Assembly (NCBI RefSeq): GCF_900169565.1
Contig: NZ_LT828648.1
Span: 588,876-652,875, forward strand
Origin: Nitrospira japonica
GTDB taxonomy: Bacteria; Nitrospirota; Nitrospiria; Nitrospirales; Nitrospiraceae
Length of the DNA stretch: 64,000 nucleotides
Reading direction: 5' to 3'
Of this stretch, positions 61,155 to 64,000 are shown piece by piece (the stretch's first letter is position 1; every line of letters starts with the position of its first letter). Under the pieces are notes generated by a model. It was not told where the DNA came from, did not search any database, and saw only the letters and a program-made list of their open reading frames with translations. Made by a program: the position numbers and the translations under genes.

Positions 61155-62726
61155 TCAGCCGGGCGACAGGCCGCTGGGCAGGTTTGTCGCATCTGACGTT
61201 TTGGCGGAAGGGCGGCGAATACCAAGCTTTCGGAGCCGGCTACGCAGTGTCTCAGGATTCATTCCCAGCAGCTCGGCTGCACCGCCTTCTCCATAGATCC
61301 GCCATCCGGCTTTTTCCAAAACTTCCACGATGTGGTTGCGCTCGACCATGCCCAGCTTCAGGGGATTCTCTTTGGAAAGAGGCGGCGCAAGAGGCGGCTT
61401 CGATAAGATCCCATCGCCGATCTCCACCAAACCGGACTGCGCGAGAATGGCGGCCCGTTCGATCACGTTTTCAAGCTCTCGGACATTCCCCGGCCAGCTG
61501 TGCGACAGCAGCTTATCGAGTGACTGAGGATCGAACCGGAGGCCCGGCCGCTTCGCCCCTTTGCCCACACGCGTCAAGAAGTGCTGGGCGAGCAACGGAA
61601 TATCCTCGAGCCGCTCGCGAAGAGGGGGGATCGAGATCGGAAAAATATTGAGCCGATAATACAAGTCGGCCCGAAACGTGCCCTTCTGCACGGCCACGGC
61701 CAAATCCGCATTGGTCGCCGTCACCAACCGCACGTCGACCTCCACCGGCCGCGTGCCGCCCACCCGGTCGACAATGCCGTCTTGCAACACCCGCAGGAGC
61801 TTGGCCTGCATTTCCAAGGGCATCTCGCCGATCTCGTCCAAGAAGAGCGTGCCTGTGCTGGCGAGTTCGAAGCGGCCGGGGCGACGCTGATCAGCTCCCG
61901 TAAACGCGCCTCGTTCGTGCCCGAATAACTCACTTTCGACGAGGCCGGCGGGAAGTGCGGCACAATTGACCCGGACGAACGGCCGATTTCTGCGGGGGCT
62001 CAAGTCATGGACCGCTCTCGCCACAACCTCTTTTCCGGTGCCTGTTTCACCCAACAGCAACACCGTCGCAGCCGTTCCGGCCACCGTTCGAACGAGATCC
62101 AGGACCTTCTGAAACACGGGAGATTTTCCGATGAGCTGCTGGGGAATGCGACTGGCTTTGACCTCCGCGGCCAGATACTCATTTTCGTGCTGAAGCTGTT
62201 CGGTCAGCCGCTTGATCCGTTCGTAGGCCTGCACGTGGTCGATGGCATACGCGATCTGCGTCGCCACCTGTTGCAGGAATTTGAGGTCCACCGGCTCCGC
62301 CTCGCCGGATTGGATGCTGCCGATATTGAGAGTCCCGAGGCAGCGGTCTCGTATCATCAACGGAAGATTGATCATCCGTCCCAACCCTTCCCGGACGTAG
62401 TACTCGTCTTCCAGAAATTCCTGTTTGTGCTGCAGGTTGGAACGCACATGCACGCGCCGGTTCGTATACACCCATCCCACGGCGCTTCCCTCAAAGGGAA
62501 TGATCGCGTCGGAACGCAACGCCGGTTCGGCCATGTGCATCGCCACGGCATAAAACCGAAACGTATTGGACGCAGGCTCGTATAGGGTGATCCCCGCGCG
62601 GTCCCATGGAATCACCGCGTGAATCTGCTCGGCAATCACCTGCCAGAGGCTCTCGAGATCCCGCTGAGAATTGAGGACGTTTGTCACCTCGAGCAGCGTC
62701 TCAAAACTTAATTCGGCTCGTCTCAT
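61155..62726 (-). CDS. GAF-AAA-Fis sigma54-dependent activator (FhlA/NorR-like)
   Basis: A 523-residue activator with an N-terminal GAF domain (residues 10-160; [32 protein letters not shown]), AAA+ domain ([20 protein letters not shown] sigma54-contact loop, [21 protein letters not shown]) and C-terminal Fis HTH ([25 protein letters not shown]). The GAF domain probably binds a small ligand. The ATG at 62726 is preferred on domain grounds; the frame is open 53 codons further upstream in a Arg/Ser-rich stretch. It likely controls the sigma54 promoter at 60963. Confidence 0.9.
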   Translation of the reverse strand: MRRAELSFETLLEVTNVLNSQRDLESLWQVIAEQIHAVIPWDRAGITLYEPASNTFRFYAVAMHMAEPALRSDAIIPFEGSAVGWVYTNRRVHVRSNLQHKQEFLEDEYYVREGLGRMINLPLMIRDRCLGTLNIGSIQSGEAEPVDLKFLQQVATQIAYAIDHVQAYERIKRLTEQLQHENEYLAAEVKASRIPQQLIGKSPVFQKVLDLVRTVAGTAATVLLLGETGTGKEVVARAVHDLSPRRNRPFVRVNCAALPAGLVESELFGHERGAFTGADQRRPGRFELASTGTLFLDEIGEMPLEMQAKLLRVLQDGIVDRVGGTRPVEVDVRLVTATNADLAVAVQKGTFRADLYYRLNIFPISIPPLRERLEDIPLLAQHFLTRVGKGAKRPGLRFDPQSLDKLLSHSWPGNVRELENVIERAAILAQSGLVEIGDGILSKPPLAPPLSKENPLKLGMVERNHIVEVLEKAGWRIYGEGGAAELLGMNPETLRSRLRKLGIRRPSAKTSDATNLPSGLSPG

Positions 62727-62931
62727 ACGGCGTCGCCTGCGTTCGGCTTGCTTGAATGCACATTTCGTGGAGTCATCGTCGCGATCACGACAGGATGGAC
62801 TGACGAGCACTATACCCGAGCCTGGAGAAATGATGGAAGAGGGTGAGGACTTCCGGAGGATCTGACGTTGGGGAATCGGTCTCAACCCGTGCCCGGTCGA
62901 TCACGGGTAGTAAGTGCCCTCGCAGGAAGAG

Positions 62932-62975
62932 AAAAAACCCCGCTGAGAATCGGATGACTCTCAGCGGGGTTTTTT
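62932..62975. terminator. Strong bidirectional intrinsic terminator
   Basis: AAAAAACCCCGCTGAGA and TCTCAGCGGGGTTTTTT form a perfect 17-bp hairpin with a 10-base loop, with T runs on both strands. On the minus strand it lies 47 bases after the small exported-protein gene at 63023. Its core is nearly the same as the terminator at 60325. Confidence 0.9.
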
Positions 62976-63022
62976 CACTCACGCGGGACGCGCAGCTTGC
63001 GCGTCCCGTGGCTCACAACGCC

Positions 63023-63445
63023 CTATGGCGCGACGTAGCTGCCGAACTTCGGCGCCTTATCGCAGGGCGCGTCGGTCTTGCTGGCTGTCTGGCACAGATT
63101 GTACAAGGCCCCCTGCGCCTTCAGGCGGGCTTCCTTGTGCATACTGCCCTTGCCGAAATCCACCGCCATCTCCAGCAGGTGAACGGCTCGGGCATTGCCG
63201 CCGGATTTCGCCTCGGTCAATGCCTGCTGCAATTTCTCCGTTGCGCTGGCGATGACCGACACATCCGCCCCCCAACGCTTATTGAGGTCGACGGTCGTCC
63301 GTCTGCCGAGCCCGGGAGCGTCGGTCAGTTCAACGATCGCGTCGTTGGTCAGAGATATGGCATCAGCCTGAACCACCGGCACCGTAACCAAGCTCATTCC
63401 CGCGAGGGCCATTCCACCCAGTACGTACATCAATGTATGTTTCAT
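63023..63445 (-). CDS. Small exported helical protein (SmbP-like)
   Basis: A 140-residue protein with a Sec signal (GMALAGMSLVTVPVVQA) and a helical mature part (SVIASATEKLQQALTEAKSGGNARAVHLLEMAVDFGKGSMHKEARLKAQGALYNL), with a C-terminal pair of Cys. It weakly resembles small metal-binding or SmbP-like periplasmic proteins. AAAGGGAG precedes the ATG. It follows the porin gene at 63530 on the same strand by 84 bases and is followed by a strong terminator, so the two form one unit. Confidence 0.6.
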   Translation of the reverse strand: MKHTLMYVLGGMALAGMSLVTVPVVQADAISLTNDAIVELTDAPGLGRRTTVDLNKRWGADVSVIASATEKLQQALTEAKSGGNARAVHLLEMAVDFGKGSMHKEARLKAQGALYNLCQTASKTDAPCDKAPKFGSYVAP

Positions 63446-63529
63446 AGACGGTCTCCCTTTGCTATGACGAATGACGGGTGACGAGTGAAGGATTCATGTT
63501 CCCTACGATTCCTCGTCCCTGATCACCTA

Positions 63530-64000
63530 CTAGAAGTTCATCCAGAGTTGGACATAAGCCCAATCCTGGCCGGTGCTGTTTCCGAGGTTCTCGGCAATGT
63601 ACCCGCCGGCCCAGAGGTGACCATACGTGGCCTGGAACGCCACCTTGCCGTCGGCAAACATTCTGGTCCAGCTGACGTCCAATTCGTCGCCGATGTGCGT
63701 CTTCGTATTACCGTTCTTGGAGAAGACGTACACGCCTTGTGAACCACGATACCAGTTGTCACGTGCATTCGCCAAATTCAGGTTGGTGTACCACACTTCC
63801 ACGTGGTCGCGGGTCGACGGCCGGAACTGGAGGTTGGCCGAGGGGCTCAACATGTTTTTCCAGGCCTGGACGTCCATGTAACCCATGTGGATGTGGTTTG
63901 TCGGGAAGAAGTTCTCGAAGGTGTTGGCCGTGCTGCAGTTCGTGTTGCTTCCTGCAAGAGTACAATTGGACCGGCCATCGCCCGAGGCATAGTCAAAGTT
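63530..64000 (-). CDS. Alginate-export-family porin, C-terminal part
   Basis: The frame enters from the right edge; 156 codons are visible. FDYASGDGRSNCTLAGSN, FENFFPTNHIHMGYM, ARDNWYRGSQGVYVFSK, VSWTRMFADGKVAFQATYGH and the end YVQLWMNF align with the last part of the porin at 58549, so the two are paralogues. The C-terminal Phe is the outer-membrane insertion signal. The small exported gene at 63023 follows. The start and signal peptide lie outside the window. Confidence 0.83.
   Translation of the reverse strand, partial: NFDYASGDGRSNCTLAGSNTNCSTANTFENFFPTNHIHMGYMDVQAWKNMLSPSANLQFRPSTRDHVEVWYTNLNLANARDNWYRGSQGVYVFSKNGNTKTHIGDELDVSWTRMFADGKVAFQATYGHLWAGGYIAENLGNSTGQDWAYVQLWMNF

Noticed and set aside
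1..64000. CRISPR arrays, complete insertion sequences, intact tRNA or rRNA genes
   Set aside because: None seen: no regularly spaced repeats, no intact transposase with ends, no complete cloverleaf.

Overview
The window looks like a chromosomal segment of a free-living Gram-negative bacterium, most likely of the phylum Nitrospirota and probably a Nitrospira. This is an inference from gene content: two alginate-export-type outer-membrane porins, many small Sec-exported or lipoprotein genes, a CarH/LitR-type B12 photoreceptor with a photolyase operon, a very large animal-type haem peroxidase, and a GC content of roughly 55-60% outside the left end. No rRNA or intact tRNA is present to prove it.

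Layout. Positions 1-8.9 kb are sparse, lower-GC accessory DNA: the 3' end of a DUF2971 gene, a DUF3800 gene, small lipoproteins, a 2OG-Fe(II) oxygenase, an IS3-family remnant, a CdiI-like immunity gene broken by a one-base deletion, and a decayed DUF72 gene. A 3' half of a tRNA-Lys(CUU) gene at 2797-2841 looks like one attachment site of an integrated element that extends leftwards out of the window. Positions 8.9-15.1 kb hold a sulfation module (bifunctional ATP sulfurylase/APS kinase plus a sulfotransferase) and two lipoproteins, bracketed by two inverted paralogues of a low-molecular-weight tyrosine phosphatase. Positions 15.4-22.0 kb carry a CYTH-CHAD protein, a giant haem peroxidase lipoprotein, DUF488 and VOC genes.

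Positions 22.1-34.2 kb are a thirteen-gene minus-strand operon with many 4-base start/stop overlaps. It combines an acyl carrier protein, acyl-ACP ligase, two ketosynthase-type proteins, a ketoreductase, two hotdog dehydratases, an acyltransferase, a LolA-like chaperone, an MMPL exporter, a polysaccharide deacetylase and a GT2-GT1 glycosyltransferase fusion. It resembles aryl-polyene/type II fatty-acid-like clusters and probably makes and exports a glycosylated acyl product.

Positions 35.0-45.0 kb are a light/B12 module. A CarH/LitR regulator is divergent from a thirteen-gene operon ending in photolyase, DUF523-DUF1722 and CbiX. The intergenic region has two near-consensus sigma70 promoters whose -35 boxes sit in a perfect inverted repeat. 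Positions 45.1-50.1 kb hold an atypical receiver, a rearrangement scar made of two broken genes, a YD-repeat protein, and a histidine kinase/sigma54 response regulator pair. The gene after this pair has a sigma54-type promoter.

Positions 51.2-58.5 kb carry an MFS transporter, a cytochrome c/DUF1264 pair followed by a 59-residue protein with 23 histidines, an ImmA/IrrE-like peptidase, EVE, YdcF, YkgJ and ThrH genes. Positions 58.5-64.0 kb contain two porin plus small-exported-protein pairs around a GAF-AAA-Fis sigma54 activator. A consensus sigma54 promoter and palindromic sites precede one of the small genes, and near-identical terminators follow both.
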